Of a DNA stretch of 64,000 nt, positions 34,229 to 47,569 are shown one piece after another. The position numbers and the translations under genes are program-made. The DNA comes from Piper betle (Eukaryota > Streptophyta > Magnoliopsida > Piperales > Piperaceae), in the NCBI GenBank assembly GCA_033002965.1, contig JAURVB010012589.1:48715-112714 (forward strand), written 5' to 3'. Under the pieces are notes generated by a model. That model was not told where the DNA came from. It saw nothing but the letters and a program-made list of their open reading frames with translations, and did no database searches. Each line of letters begins with the position of its first letter. Position 1 is the first letter of the stretch.

Positions 34229-37200
34229 TTAATTCTCATCGTCAGAGTCAAAAGATTGTTTTCTCCTCACTGATTCTATCACTTCCATTGGCTGAGTTCT
34301 AACACAAGATGCACCAGAAGCAGAGGATTTGAGCTTAGGAATGCTCATAGAGTGCATTGGCGCTGTGCTCATTTGGCCACTGTTAATTTCCTTCAACACA
34401 GACCTTGCTGTAGCCTCAGCTGCCACATCTGCGACAGCAGTAGCAATTTTATCAGCAACTCCAGATTTGTCAGCCATTTTAGCAATGCCATTGATGTTGT
34501 CTGCAGCTTTATTTATAGCAGATGGGGAGATGAGGCCATTTGATCTCTGTGCAGCAGCCACTGCCACTTGAGCAGTTGACTTGGCTTTAGCTGCGTCATA
34601 CTTCTGCATATCATAGAGGAGTTCTTTCCTAAGTTGGGGGTCTGCCACCAATATTTCATCAATTTCATTCTTGTAATCCTTCAGAAGGACGCGAAGGCAT
34701 TCCATCAAACAACCAGTCAAAGGGCTGTTTTTGCTTTCAAAAAGACGTTTTAATTCGATGAAGATAGGAATAGCATTTTGAATTAAGTTCTTTTTAGCTG
34801 CTTGTGTCACCAACCTTCCCCGGGTGGCTGAAACACTTGCTCCACCATTTTCACCTTCCTCGTCTAAATCTGCAGACTCAGCATTACCAGGCCCACGGTT
34901 GGATTGAATTCGCATCTCTTTGCATGCAAGTATTTGAAGCGCATCCTGACAATCAAAATCAGCAAATCTATATCTCTTCAAGCAGATTGCCATAACAGGT
35001 AAAGAAAACAAGACAAAAAGACATTACAGTACCTGTAGTACAGACTGTGCAGTCATATCACCAAAATCAAGCAAACCATCAGATGCAGCTGCCAAGATCT
35101 CTGCACAAATCTTCGCCGAAGTAGCCAGAAGATGCTCTGGGGCCATCTGTTTCAATAAAGTTACATATATGTGCATCCTTTGCAGCCGTGATCTTTCATC
35201 ATTGCCTCTAGAAATGTCAGAGCAAAATGCAATACGTCTGTGCATGTTATTCCCTAAAGAGTATAATGCACTTATAGAGGGCAAAGGATTGAGGTTTTCA
35301 TGATCATGGTACCTGATAGAGAAAATATAGCCCCCATTTTGTGCATTACGAGCCTCACATTTACCAGCATGGACACGGCAATCGTTAAGAACAAAAATAG
35401 CTTCAATGAAACTATTATATGCTAGAAGTGGAGCCTTTGCTGCAGCGTGCCAAAAAGTGAGATTATTATGTAATTTATGTAAAGAAACCGAGAAAAAGCA
35501 ATTAATGCCATACCTTTTAAGATGTTCCCAAAAAGGAAGTCAGCTAATTGTCTTATCTTCTCAGATTCATCAACAAGGGCAACTAAAAAGCGAAGGAATA
35601 GTATGCCTCTCCATTTCACATAGTCCAGCTGCATTGAAAATGGTACCAATAAGTGTAATCATCAAATTGGATTTTTTTGCTGATGCTTAGTAATTAATAA
35701 TCCTTGTCCTATTTTCAAACATAATCATGTAAATTTCATCCAAAAAGATATAATGTAGATTTATTTTTTCTATAACTAATAAAATCGTGGAATTTGCAAT
35801 TTATGAAAGAAGCTTAAGAAACAGCAATATAAGGTGCAATGCAGAGATGAAAAAAATATATAAATTTATTGGTTCAAAATTATGGTTTACTTTTAAAAAT
35901 CCCAATGCATTCATGTTCATTGCAAGGATGAGGCTGGAAACAAGTACATCAAGTCTAGATTGGGACTTATTTAATCTATTGCACGGGATAAATACATAGA
36001 GCAGAATTTAAAGCAGAGAAATAGACCTGCAATAATCGCGAAAGGAGAATAAATGTCTGCCTTCTTACAACTTCGCATGAATCCTTCAGTGAGTTGGTGA
36101 TCTTAGGAATATAACTGCCCGTCATTATGCAAAGTAGTCAAAAAGATGGTTGCAAGTTAGATCAGAAGACAGAACATCCAACTAGAAGTACAGTTGATAA
36201 TATCTTACCAATCGACTAAAGCTGTATAACGGACACAAAAATCAGCCATCACAACAATAATATTATTGCGTAAAGCAGCAGAGTCGCTCTTTTCGAGTTC
36301 CTAAAGCAGCAGCAAACTGATATCTGAACTGCATGTCAAACAAATATAAGCTATACTTCAATTGAGAAAATCACCTGCACAAAGAGAGGAATGTAGCGCT
36401 TAGCTATCTTCCCGTCTACCAAGCAAATTTTTCCCATAGTTAACCATGATTGGATGTACAATGAAGGAGCCACCTGCTTTATGGAAACAACTGCGCCAGA
36501 CACAATTTTAGATTTCTGTACAGAACTGCCAGATGTAATAATGGTATGCAAAACAGGTACTATTCCATTTGTATCTGCAGTCGGGCAGACCAAAAGCAAA
36601 GAACCAATAGAAAATACAGCGGTCACTACAAGGGAAAGTGATTTTCCCATTTTTTCCCCCCATTCATTCTCATATTACTGCATAGAGGGGTCTGGAAGCT
36701 ATTTTGGCTGGGATGTTTCATCTCTTTTATGTAACTATCAACAATTGAAAGAGCTTTGGCAAGCAACTGGTTGGCACATCGTTCTACGAGGCTGTCACCC
36801 TTCTCAGTGATTGACGCTTTACGCTTGCATAAGGTTCTGAGAGCTTTTATGTGCGCGTTAACCTATTCACAGTGCAAAAGAAATGAATGTACAAGGTATC
36901 CAACACGAATGGAAGATATCACATCAAATCAGAAGAAAAATCAGTAGAGATACATGTTTGTGGGATCATAAAAAAACAGCAGTATAAATCTGAAAATGAC
37001 AAAAAAGTTCTTAAATCATCACACTCTCAGTCAAGGACTAGGTATACATGACTAGTATTTATTGAGTACAACTAAATTATGTTGAAAAAAATAAAACTAA
37101 ATGGCAAATGCATGCATAGTATCCAGTTAAAGCAAAAGCTGTCAAATCCACTGCATACAGTTAAATTAAAACAGTGCAAGAGAGAGAAGCCAGGAAGAGT

Positions 37201-39664
37201 TACCTCTGTAAAATGCATATTGAAACCCTCGATACGAGCTAACAAATCTTGAGCCAAGTCGGCAGCAGCATCTGGGGGCAGCTTAATGGCCACGTTAGAA
37301 ATTGTCTGTAACAGATACACCCGATCTGAAACCCATGCAACAGACTCAAATGCAACTTCGTCACTTCTTTCCACAGATCCTTTTCTGTGCTTTTCCTTCT
37401 CCAACACATTCCTATCAAGAAGTTTCCAGTGATGCTGAAGGAACTTCCAATCTACTGCATCCGGTAAGAACAATGAGACCTCAGATAGTAGAAACCACGC
37501 CCCACTAGGGGCAGTCCACTCTTCCATCGGTCTTGAATATTTTATCCACAGATCCTCAGAAGCTCTTATAAGGTTTTTAAGTGAAATAGCAATCCCAGGC
37601 TTTAATTTCTTTTTCCTGCCAAGACTTGTACAAATTTTCTTCACAAAGAGACTTACTTCTCCATCCAAAACCCCCTTTAATATGTTTATAACTCCTTCCT
37701 CGAACACAGATTCTAGTTCAGTTTCCAGAGTTTGGCCCACTGCACTGGACGTAGAAGTTTTATTTAAAAGGTTATTGCATCCAGCTCTGGTCACCCGGTC
37801 TAACAATAATTCTTGAAACAAGGTTTCACATTCTGCCTGGATGCTTGACTCATTGTCAGCAATTAACCGAGGAACAGCATGCAGCCACTCAAAAACCACA
37901 CTGCTCCCAGGGAATTTTCGGAATATCTGTAATTGGTATATGTAGTGGTAATAAGTTATTGGCCTAAGAGGAAATAGTTCGAAGTTCAAACAACTGGTTA
38001 GGGATAAAAAACACAACCACTGTGATCAAAAAACGATTAAAGAAAAAATGTAGGGAAACACATACGTTTATTGCAGTATGAATGAAATAAAAATGTAGAT
38101 GAAAACATCTGGCACACAGTTAGGCTTTAGTAAAGGAGTCTTTTCAAGTTGGAAAGATTGCACACAATTAAACATTAAAAAATGAACAAATGTAAACAAA
38201 ATTATTGCTACTGACTATAAGGGAAAAAAGTTACCTCTGAAAGAGCAGATACAGCAGCTTTCCTAATACTAACAAGCGGATCAGAGCAGGCATAAGAAAT
38301 CAACCTAACCATGGCTTCATCAACTTTACCACTAATCCATGCTGTAGATTTCATAATGAGAAGAAGTGCTGCTTTTCTTACAGCAGCTTTCTCATCCCGA
38401 CATCTTTTCCTCAACAAATAATTAAGCTTTCCATTAGCAAAGCCCAGCACTTCGGAAACCTGCACAGAATAGCTCGACAAAAACTCGATGGCATTGGCGA
38501 GATTTGAGAGTGAGCGGGCACGGATTGCAGGAGACGCGTCCCAGCATCGCCGAAAGAGAGCTTCTAAACACCTAGAGCCCCAAGAATCCTCATATTCTCT
38601 GCTAAAAGGTTCTGGTAGAACAGTTAAGAGAATAGGAATCAAATCAACCGCAATCAATCTAAGCTTTAGCTTGCCCTCTGTCATCTTGACAACGTAATGG
38701 GCAAACTCAATTTGGTCACCACAATCCATTGCCTTCACTATTTCCATGACGGATTCCACAGCAACAGCTCGATGATCTGACTTCTCCAGTGACTTATCGA
38801 TAAGATATCTTGGGAACCTAACTAAGCATTGCCTAGTTTTGTCAGACTCTTTCGCCAGAGTAGCTACACTTTCAGTCACAAATTGTAGCGCCAAAGTACG
38901 AAGCGGAGATTTCAGAAGAAGAATCGTGGGAGAGAGAGCTTTTAACACTTGAGTGGCAACTACGGTCTCATCGCCGTGCTCTGAGCGTAAAACGCCCTTC
39001 ATAATTCGGAAGCACAAACTACTAAATCGACTGTAATTAGCAGATTTCTCAAAAACATTGATGCCCATCACCAGCATTTCGGCTAAAGTATCAACCAAAG
39101 ACTTGAGAGACTCAGGAAACCTATTAAGATGAACTTTAGAAAGAAAAAGATTCAACCTTTCCAAGACCAGGACGATCTGGGAGTCTATCTGAGTCGTGCC
39201 ATCATCGCCGCTACTCCGAGGATCTCCCTGCTGGCTGGCGGTCGCCTCTTCCTCCGACCAACTTCATTCCGCGACGAAGCGGTGAGCGACAGAGGCAGCA
39301 GCGGAGATGCAGACAGGAACTGCTTGAAGGCGCGGCGGAGGGAGCCGAGGAGGGATAGGAAGGCGAGAGGCGTGAAGAGGGTGTAGAGCGGAGCGGACGG
39401 GGCGAGAAGAGCAGAGAGGTAGACGCTGGAGGCCGCAAGCGCAACGCTGACGTCGGGAGACTCCATGGAAAAGGCGAGATGGTGTACAAGGGAGGAGGCG
39501 GGGAGGCTCCTCTCGGCCATCTCCGAGAAGAAAAGGTGGCAGTCGTCGTCACCATGGCCGAAGAGGGATTGCAGGTCACGAAGCGTGGATTCGGAGAGGG
39601 GCGAGTGCGAGTCTTGACGAAGGGAGCACAAGTCGGAGAGAGCTCGAGCGAGAGCTTCGTCCAT
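34229..39664 (-). CDS. CAP-D3: Condensin II subunit D3 (CAP-D3), with two frameshifts
   Basis: Eight exons: 38235-39664, 37204-37926, 36375-36862, 36209-36300, 36027-36114, 35514-35628, 35033-35439 and 34229-34945. The start is the ATG at 39664 (MDEALARALSDLC). Diagnostic HEAT-repeat blocks include VSIRKAAVSALSE, AVPRLIADNESSIQAECETL, VAPSLYIQSWLTMGKICLVD, VVRRQTFILLSRLLQ and VDESEKIRQLADFLFGNILK. The C terminus is polar and ends RRKQSFDSDDEN. CAP-D3 is the HEAT-repeat regulatory subunit of condensin II, which compacts and organises chromosomes in the nucleus. Allowing for two missing bases, the total is 1,354 codons including stop, close to the Arabidopsis protein. The breaks are in exon 1 at 39226-39228 (GGG, after RPPASR) and in exon 3 at 36650-36661 (G6 A6). 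Exons 1 and 3 are 1,430 and 488 nt, each exactly one short of whole codons. Either an assembly artefact or a recent loss of function. Confidence 0.95.
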
Positions 39665-40781
39665 GGCGGAGTTGATCGACAACAAGAGCTTCGAGTGACC
39701 GCCGAAAAATGGAGACTTTTAAAGCCGTTCCCATTTTTCTGCGTCTTCAATTTTGAGGCTTCCCGCTCGAGTCGTGGAGAAGATGAGGACGGATCACGGG
39801 CCGCATCCGGACAGCAAGATATCCATTTTTCTGTCCGCGAACGAATTCGGTTATTTTAAGAAAAAAATCAATTTTAATAGCTAAATTTGGTTTTTATATT
39901 ACATGTTTGGCAAAATTTGCGAACTAAACATTTTTGGAAGATTTTATCAGAATCGTAAATATATTTAACTAGCCAAAGACCGCTGCAATGACTGGAGTAT
40001 ATTTAACACTAATTAATAATATATATTAAGAATATATACAAAATTAGTTTCAAAATTACAATGATATTATTTTAAAATAAAATAATGAATACTTATTTAT
40101 ATTAAACAAAAAATATAGGTATATACACAGATTAAAAAATAATTTTAATAAATAATTTTTTTCATAAGTATATAAAATTTATTTTTAAAGATTTTTAATT
40201 CGATTAGACTTATACTCTAAGTTTTTTCATAAGAAATAATTATATGTAAATAAGTATATAAAAACAGTAAAAATCTAAATTAAGTATACTGTTAAGTAAT
40301 ATAATTTAATTTGATAGTATAATTATCAATATATTAAAATATTTTAATATTTTAATATTTTTTAAATTTAGCTAAAATTATACTCTAATGTTTTCCTAAT
40401 AATAAACAATAACAATTATAATTTATGATTAAATAAGTATTAATGAACCCATAAAAGTTTCATTTTTTAATGTAAAATTGTAGATTTAACAAAAAAATTA
40501 AATTTAATAAAGTTAAAATTTTGAGTTATTGAGCCTAATAGTAAGAGGGTCACAATCAACCTTCTTTTTTTTATTCCCTTCTAACTCGTATCTTCAATTT
40601 GCCTATATACCATTTTTCATTATCGTCCAAACCATCAATTTGCCTCTCCTTCTTTTTTATTCTTCCCTTCTAACCCTTCTCTTCAATTTCGTTGTGGACT
40701 CACTTGTGCAGCTCATGCATTGTCATACCGTCAATCTCTTTTGCCACAACATCACTTTAACCTTCCTTCTATATTAAATTT
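39665..40781. other. CAP-D3 promoter region and AT-rich spacer
   Basis: Positions 39665-39850 are likely 5' UTR and promoter of CAP-D3. Positions 39850-40520 are extremely AT-rich. The 5' target duplication of the copia element is AATTT at 40777-40781. Confidence 0.5.
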
Positions 40782-41995
40782 TATTGAAGTTTTGTCTTTT
40801 AAAAACGGGTTATAATTTAGTTGTGTTTATTCTTTACCGAGTCATTTATTATTCAGTTGGTTTTTAATTTTGAAATTCCTTTTAACCATGTTTTGTAAAA
40901 TGTTTTTAAATGTTTTTATTTGTGTTTTGATGGCTTCTTCAATATCCCCTTTATAAATGGGAGTACTGGGATGAACTGTAACGACCCAGCCCAAGAAGTG
41001 CAAACGTAAGATGATGATCCCAGTCTTCTCACAAAGTGCAACGTAATGAGCCAAGTTATTTCTTTAAAATGGGTACCCCAGAAGTTAAAAGATCTCTAGT
41101 CCATTCTCACTTATAAACATGATCTTCTCCCAGTAGGTATTAGATGTGGGACTAAGTTGATGGATCTCACAATCCACCCACCTTAGGAATTTTGTCCCCG
41201 AAATGCATATTCTTGGCCCGTTGCTAGCCCCAACCCACGTCCTTTCTGGCCCGTGACCGGCAGCCTAGCCAACGTTTTTAGTCTTGGCCCGTTGCTAACC
41301 CCAGCCCACGACCTTTTTGGTTCGTGACCGGCAGCCTAGCCAACGTCCCTAGTCCATCCCACCATCTAACATAGAACCAGGTCGGCTCTGATACCATTTG
41401 TAACGACCCAGCCCAAAGTGCAACGTAATGGGCTAAGCAATTTCTTTAAAATGGGTACCCCGGAAGTTAAAGATCTATAGTCCATTCCCACTTATAAACA
41501 GGATCTTCTCCCAGTAGGTATTAGATGTGGGACTAAGTTGAGGGATCTCACATGAACACAAAGAAGAATAAGAGAAATGAGAATAAGAACAAGAATAATA
41601 ATAAGAAGAAGATAGAATGAAGAATTAATTTCTCATATTAATCTAGTGTTAGTGTGATCCCTTCTTGGTTTTCCTTGTTGAGTATTAGTTTTAACTATGA
41701 GAGTAGTTCGTTCTTGGCTTGAGAGACATAAGGTGGTGCCTTTTTTGTTGCTACAACCGCGTTGAATCATCAAAACATTTACCTTTTATGAGAAGGAAAA
41801 ACCTTATTGTAGAGGGTGGCAATACTATTATGAAGAAAGTGTCCTCCATAACGTGTTTTGAGTTATTTCAGTACTAATTGATTTGATCTCTATCTCTCTT
41901 TGATGTTTCAGATTGTCATCAAGTTCTTACCTCGTTAAGGTGTTCACTCGTTAGGCAATTTCCAAACATCCTTCTCACTTATTATATATCCAACA
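40782..41995 (+). repeat. Copia 5' LTR (interrupted by TRIM)
   Basis: It starts TATTGAAGTTTTG where the 3' LTR has TGTTAGAGTTTTG, and ends ...ATATATCCAACA. Removing the TRIM and its target duplication leaves about 633 bp, close to the 605-bp 3' LTR. Confidence 0.85.
40977..41552 (-). mobile_element. TRIM (terminal-repeat retrotransposon in miniature)
   Basis: A 576-bp element has direct terminal repeats at 40977-41171 and 41399-41552, each starting TGTAACGACCCAGCCCA and ending GGATCTCACA. TGAAC flanks it on both sides (40972-40976 and 41553-41557). On the minus strand TGGTATCAGAGC (41385-41396) directly follows the repeat, the standard initiator-tRNA-Met primer-binding site, so the element reads on the minus strand. 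The 227-bp interior has no coding capacity and contains two copies of a roughly 72-bp unit (about 41208-41280 and 41281-41352; GTGACCGGCAGCCTAGCCAA). One terminal repeat is about 40 bp longer than the other. It must have used the enzymes of another element to move. Confidence 0.92.
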
Positions 41996-42048
41996 ATTTC
42001 AAAATTATATTGTTGTGTGTGATTGGACTTTTGCAATATAAAATGGAG

Positions 42049-42093
42049 TGTTATGTGTGTGCGAAAACGGGGCATTATACGAGGAGTTGTTGC
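42049..42093 (+). pseudogene. Copia gag zinc-knuckle remnant
   Basis: The frame reads CYVCAKTGHYTRSC, a perfect C-x2-C-x4-H-x4-C knuckle (cysteines at 42049, 42058 and 42088, histidine at 42073), then a stop. It lies only about 50 bp after the 5' LTR, so most of gag and the usual leader have been deleted. Confidence 0.75.
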
Positions 42094-42168
42094 TAAGAAA
42101 AGGGAAATAATTCTCTTGATGGAAAAAATAATTCGACCTAGAACCCTCAACCTAAAAGAATCACTACA

Positions 42169-45100
42169 TGTGACACTTCGATTTTGGTTCATGTAAGAAC
42201 CAGATCGAAAATATCGTAATTGAGTCAAGTCATGTCTAAAACAGCTAGTCCATAAAATTCGATCAATAATATAGATCAAAGTAGCCCTTTTGGCGTCAAG
42301 AAAATGAAAGATATCGTTAAATATGAGTAAAAAATACGTCAAATATAAGTAAAAATGTAAAATAAAATTACTTCGCTAAACTTAAGTGTATGCAGCATTT
42401 ATCTGTCCTCCTACCAAAGCAAACTCAGAATCACGAAACCTACATATACTAGGAAAAATGTCAATAACGAGTATTACTATTCCAGAAATAACTAATAGTC
42501 AAACTGGCACAAGAGAGCTTACCCTCTTGGTAAATGAAAATATTTATATACTCATTTACAGAATCTTTCATAAGGGCGTTAATTAAGAACCGTTGACCTC
42601 ATGCGACAGTGTCCTTTTTCTTTCAGCCCTCTACATCCTCTGTATCACTCCCGGCCCTAAGTACAGAGGTTGAGTACTCTCAGGCATATGCCTTCAGTAC
42701 CCTTTCAAACTACAAGTCTAGACATGTTTGCATTGTAGTACTTATATACCTTCACGCTTCTCCGGGTTTAAGAAACTCAAAGGTAGAGTTGTTAGGATCC
42801 CTCAGGAATGAAATAGACGCTCACAAAATCCAATGTAACACCCCAAATCTGGTCTATGCTCATGAACCGAACCGGCATGTTACAAGCCCCGATTATGTCA
42901 TCTAACCCGAACCCAACTCGCCCGGATCTAATCTCAGCGTCTTAAGATGAAGATATTACTCCTCATGCATTGATGAATGCACAAAATCCTAACATGATAC
43001 TACATGGATGACATGCAAACTAAATTACACACCATCACATCAATATAATAATATCATAACAAAATATAACCACTCAATCGACTGACATGTGTGCAAGCGA
43101 CGACAGTGCTCCTCCGTCCAAGCTGGCTCCTCCAACTCGTGATTATTACGTACATATAGCATAAAAACAAGTCAGTAACAAGTGTAACTTGTCTGGAAAA
43201 TAAAATAACTATAACAAGCTGGATATGAGCGCAAACTCTCATATGAAAGAAAACATCATATACTCCACGTAAACACTTTGAAGGGCACTACTGAGGAGCC
43301 ACTGGGCTGTAGACCTGGTAATATCCTGAACTTATTGATCTGCTGTTGCTGATGCCGCTCTTGACATTTTCTTCATTTTTTGGTCTCAAATCCTAAGCCC
43401 TCTCCTTACCTCCATATTTCTCCTGGCCTTGAGCACGAAGGCCGAGTACTCTCAGGCAGTCGCCTTTAGTACCCTTTGAACCACAAGTTCAGACATGCAC
43501 TGTGCTAAACAGTACTTGTAAACCTCCATGTTCTCTGGGTGTGAGGAACTCAAACGCGGAGTTGTCAAGATCCCTCGGGAATAGAACAGTCTGCTGGCAC
43601 TAATCCAGAGCCCGCTTTGACTATCACGGCATCCGCTCATGGTACGTGCAATCGGTTTCTCCATCTCTCATCTCACTAAAAACGCAAAAAACTACATATA
43701 TATAGGGCTGGGTAGGGATTTATATAATAGGCCCGAAGGCAAATGTGGTAGATCTTGTTTTCGAAATCATCCTCAAGGGATCTCATCCTCGAGGGGTTAT
43801 TAATCCGGAAATCTGTTCGGCTAGATGGCCCGAGTTAAGTGGGATCCGATAAAACGCTACTTAACCCGTCCTGCAAATAATAAAATAAACATACAATAGA
43901 AAAGAATATAAAACAAAGACGAGTCCTAAACGGACCTGGTAGAAGCTCCAAGCGTGTCATCGCGCCTAGGCGGCGAAATCCTACTCCGTACCTACACATC
44001 AAAACTAAATACTAACGCCCGCTAACTAAATGATGCATCACACACAATGAACATCACATTCAAAAATCAAACAGTATCCAGCTACAACCAAATAATCATA
44101 GATGTGAAAATAATTCTAACTCATCCTATTCATACTAATTTTATTACGTTTTTCTAAGTTACGTCGTAGTCACTTATCATGCTCTCATTAGATCACTTAC
44201 TCTTCATTCACACTTAATCTCATCATGCAACTCATCGTTTCATTCATGATTAAGCATTAATTATATCAATAAACCAACCCTAGCATGCTGTGCTAATAAT
44301 CATCAAGTTTAAATTATAAATTTAGAGGTAATTATACCTCATGTCTGGCGACGACTAGGGTTTTGTCGCGTATCTTGGAGCTCGAATTCGGTGCTCATCA
44401 GCATCGGAAGTTCGATCAGGATCGACTGGATGAGCTTTGCGGAAGATCCGGTGAACTCCAGTGAATCCGGTTTTTCGGCGGCTTTAGTGGTTTTCCGGCA
44501 CCTCTCCAGCGGTTTTCCAGCAATAGTCATCGGTGGCGTCTAGTGGCCGGAAAGTAGTCATGTTGGGTACCATTGAACCGGCTCGGCGAGCCCGATGCAT
44601 CTACAACGTCGGCATGGCCAATGGAGGCGACGGTTAGCCGAAAAAGCCTAAAATAGAGCAGCGGCGATGGGGGACTCGATTCGGCCGGCCTGGGCGGCGA
44701 TGGCCTCCATTCTAGTCGGGAAAGGTCACTGGGTGGTCAAGGGTGCCAAGGCGACAGCTGGATCACGGCGGCGATGGTAGCCGGCGGTGCAATCAGAGAC
44801 AAAAATGCAACACGGGCGCGGCGCTAGTCGTGGCGGTCCGGCGTCATGGAGGCCGCACGATGGCCGGCGACGCTCAGGGAGGCACGGCGACTCCATGGCG
44901 GGGCTAGGCGGCGACGCCCAGTGGCAAGGCGGCGCCGGCGCCGGCGGTGGTGGCACCAAACAGTGGGGTTTGGAAGGGGAAAGTGTCGGGAGAGAAAAGA
45001 AAAGGCTCGGTGGCAAAGTCGTAAATAATACTTGACTCATCTCCGGCTCAAGTAAAGAATAATAACTACGTCGTAGAAAATCCTAAAAAAATCGGGAAAA

Positions 45101-47067
45101 ATCCCATAAAATCAAACAAACACCAAGGCATTATAATGATATGCTCTATGACTAACAACCCACCCAAACTGCCTGTAACGCGTCCTAACTCAGTAAACGG
45201 CCTAAAACTAATTCTACGATCCACTATATATAAAAATAAAAAAATAACTGGCATACTCTCATATATCTGATAACTCATTTTGTTCTATTATGTTCATGAC
45301 GTTATCATCATATACTTGGGTACGCATGACCCTCATAGCTCATACACGCGACTGGCATCGGCTCAATACACGTATTCTGAAATTAACTCGACTCAAAATA
45401 ATGGTCTAACCGACCGATTCTGAATATAAAAGCCTGACTCGAATCGTGGGTTTTACATCCAAAGCCCGCTTGGACTAACACGTGCCCTATTTCAAGACGT
45501 GGTTGTCGATTTTCCCCTGTCTCACATCTCACTGAAAATTTCGATAAAATTATATATAGGCCTGAGAAAGATTTATATAATAAGCTTGAAGGCATCTTAC
45601 AATGGATCTTGTTTTCAAAATCAGAGTTGAGGGGTCTCATCCTCAAGGGTTATTAATCACAAAAGTAAAATATGTTTAAATGACCCATGTTAGGTGTGGT
45701 CAAATAAAATAACCACTTAACACGTCATGTAATCTGAAAATCAAATCAACATTAGAATATAGCGATAAAAAGTGAAAAGAGTTCTAACAGACTTATTGTT
45801 CAAGCTTCAAGTGTGTTGTCTCATCTACGACAAGGTCAAACTCTGAAACATACATCAAAACCTACTACTATGTAAAATATTGTAATCTCTATATGATGCA
45901 TGCTCGTGGTGTGTGTTCACATCATCATTGCATCCTCATAGGGAAGAATGCTAATTAAACATATAACTAAACAGATAGCACGCAAATCGAGACATATTAA
46001 AGAAAATAATTAATAACAAATAATAAATAAATACATACATACACCCATGAATAAATAGATAAATAACACATACATGAAAATAATAATATTTTAATCATTA
46101 AATAATAATATCATTATATTATATAAATACATGGTTAAACATGAGTATCTTATATATTCATGTTAGTACCCATATAATTAATTAATTAATTAAATACATA
46201 ATCATTTGGCAAATAAATAAATAAAGAAATAGTTAATATTAACTAATCATGAATAATTATAATATCATAGTCATCAAACACGAAATATGTAATTAAATAC
46301 AAATAAATAATAACATACACACAATGAACAAATAGATAAATAATTAAACAAATTAATGAAATTTAGTAAACATGAATAAAATTAATATTAATAAGTAAAT
46401 ATATCAATAATAATAACAAACAATCATATAAACATTCATCATATACAACAAACATAGAAGTAAAAAGAAATAAATAATAATAAATGATTAAATTATAAAT
46501 AAACAAACACTTATAACATCAAAATATCTTAAATAATATGAATATACATCTAAACTAATGTATGGGTTATTGAATTATAAAAAACGGTCGAAAAAAACTA
46601 AAATCGGGTTGAAAATGGCAAATGCGGTGGAGCAGGTTGTGGTGAGGGGTACAAATCGATAGCCGACAGCAAGGCGGTCATGATAGTGCCAGTCCAATGG
46701 CTGTGGACGATCTGGAAACTCGCCGGCGGTGAGCCGAAGTAGTAGCGGTGCTAAGGTGGAAATCATCAAAATCTTGAGAAATCTCTAAAAAATAACTGGG
46801 GGAAGCTAGGGCTGACATGGATGGGTGTGATCTTGTCATGTGGCACTATCTTAAAGTCCGACAACTCGTGGCTTAGTGAGGACCACTTATAGGTATATGC
46901 AATATGTATATAGATGGAAAGCTTAGATCGAGACCGTCTAAAGTCAAAACTGACTCGAGTCCTACAAGTGACTCTATAGGCAGGAATCAAAACAAGAAGG
47001 CTAAATGAGCCTTGAACCTTCAACTCAATCGAATGAAAACCTATGGCTCAATCAAGCTAGGCTTACA
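42169..47067 (-). mobile_element. Older long-LTR copy, split by a younger copy of the same family
   Basis: The left part (42169-42833) starts TGTGACACTTCGATTTTGG, matching TGTAACACCCCAAATCTGG of the inner copy. Both copies share GAGTACTCTCAGGC and AGTACCCTTT (42675 and 43446) and the GGATCCCTC/AGATCCCTC block. The right part (45458 to about 47067) resumes with AAAGCCCGCTTGGAC and CTCACTGAAAATTTCG. Removing the inner copy leaves about 2.27 kb with no retroviral genes, so this is probably a solo LTR inserted in the copia body. The right boundary (a TGTAAGCC start on the minus strand) is approximate and I could not match a target duplication. Confidence 0.7.
42829..45462 (-). mobile_element. Younger solo long LTR nested in the older one
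   Basis: The LTR runs 42834-45457 (2,624 bp). On the minus strand it starts TGTAAAACCCACGATTCGAG and ends TTTGGGGTGTTACA. TCCAA flanks it on both sides (42829-42833 and 45458-45462). It has no gag or pol. Its GC-rich segment at about 44560-45000 corresponds to the GC-rich segment of the 29-kb copy and produces misleading ORFs. It is the youngest visible insertion in this part of the nest. Confidence 0.88.
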
Positions 47068-47569
47068 GGGGTATAATCCAATGATTGAAAATCCATATGA
47101 TGCATCCAAATGAGATACCCTGAAAATCCCCAACAGATGCTAAACACTGCAACAACTTAAATCTATGGCTAACTCATAAAAATCATATGTATACATGGTG
47201 TATACACTTATAACTCATGTTCTGTTATAGCCTAACTCAAGAAAGAGTGAAAGTTTAGTGTTAACAAACTCAAGTTTATTTTGTTCATTCTTCCAATGAT
47301 CGGTGGATTGATACATGAGCCAATGTGCATGTTTGTTTCAATCATTCTTCTTCTAGTTCCTACCTGGAAGTGAAAGAAAAGGTGTCTATGGGCAACTCCT
47401 CTGCAACACGTGAGCTAGGAGGGAAAGTAATTTTCAAGTTCACCTCTGGGAAACACTTTGGCTCTAGAACTTGTTCGCCACGTACCAAATATTTGTAAGA
47501 ACTTAGTGAGAGCTTGTTAAATAAAGTAGGATATAAACTTGGGTTTGAATCAAACAAATTCGTAATTTC

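Noticed and set aside
36351..36650. Independent small gene starting MGKSLSLVV
   Set aside because: It is the second half of CAP-D3 exon 3 after the frameshift at 36650-36661.
39479..39859. Plus-strand 126-codon ORF
   Set aside because: It is antisense to the conserved first exon of CAP-D3 and has no homology.
41208..41352. Two direct repeats that might suggest a CRISPR-like or satellite array
   Set aside because: Only two units, both inside a well-bounded TRIM.
44726..45040. ORFs on both strands at 44.7-45.0 kb
   Set aside because: Same GC-rich LTR segment as above in the inner solo LTR, not a gene.
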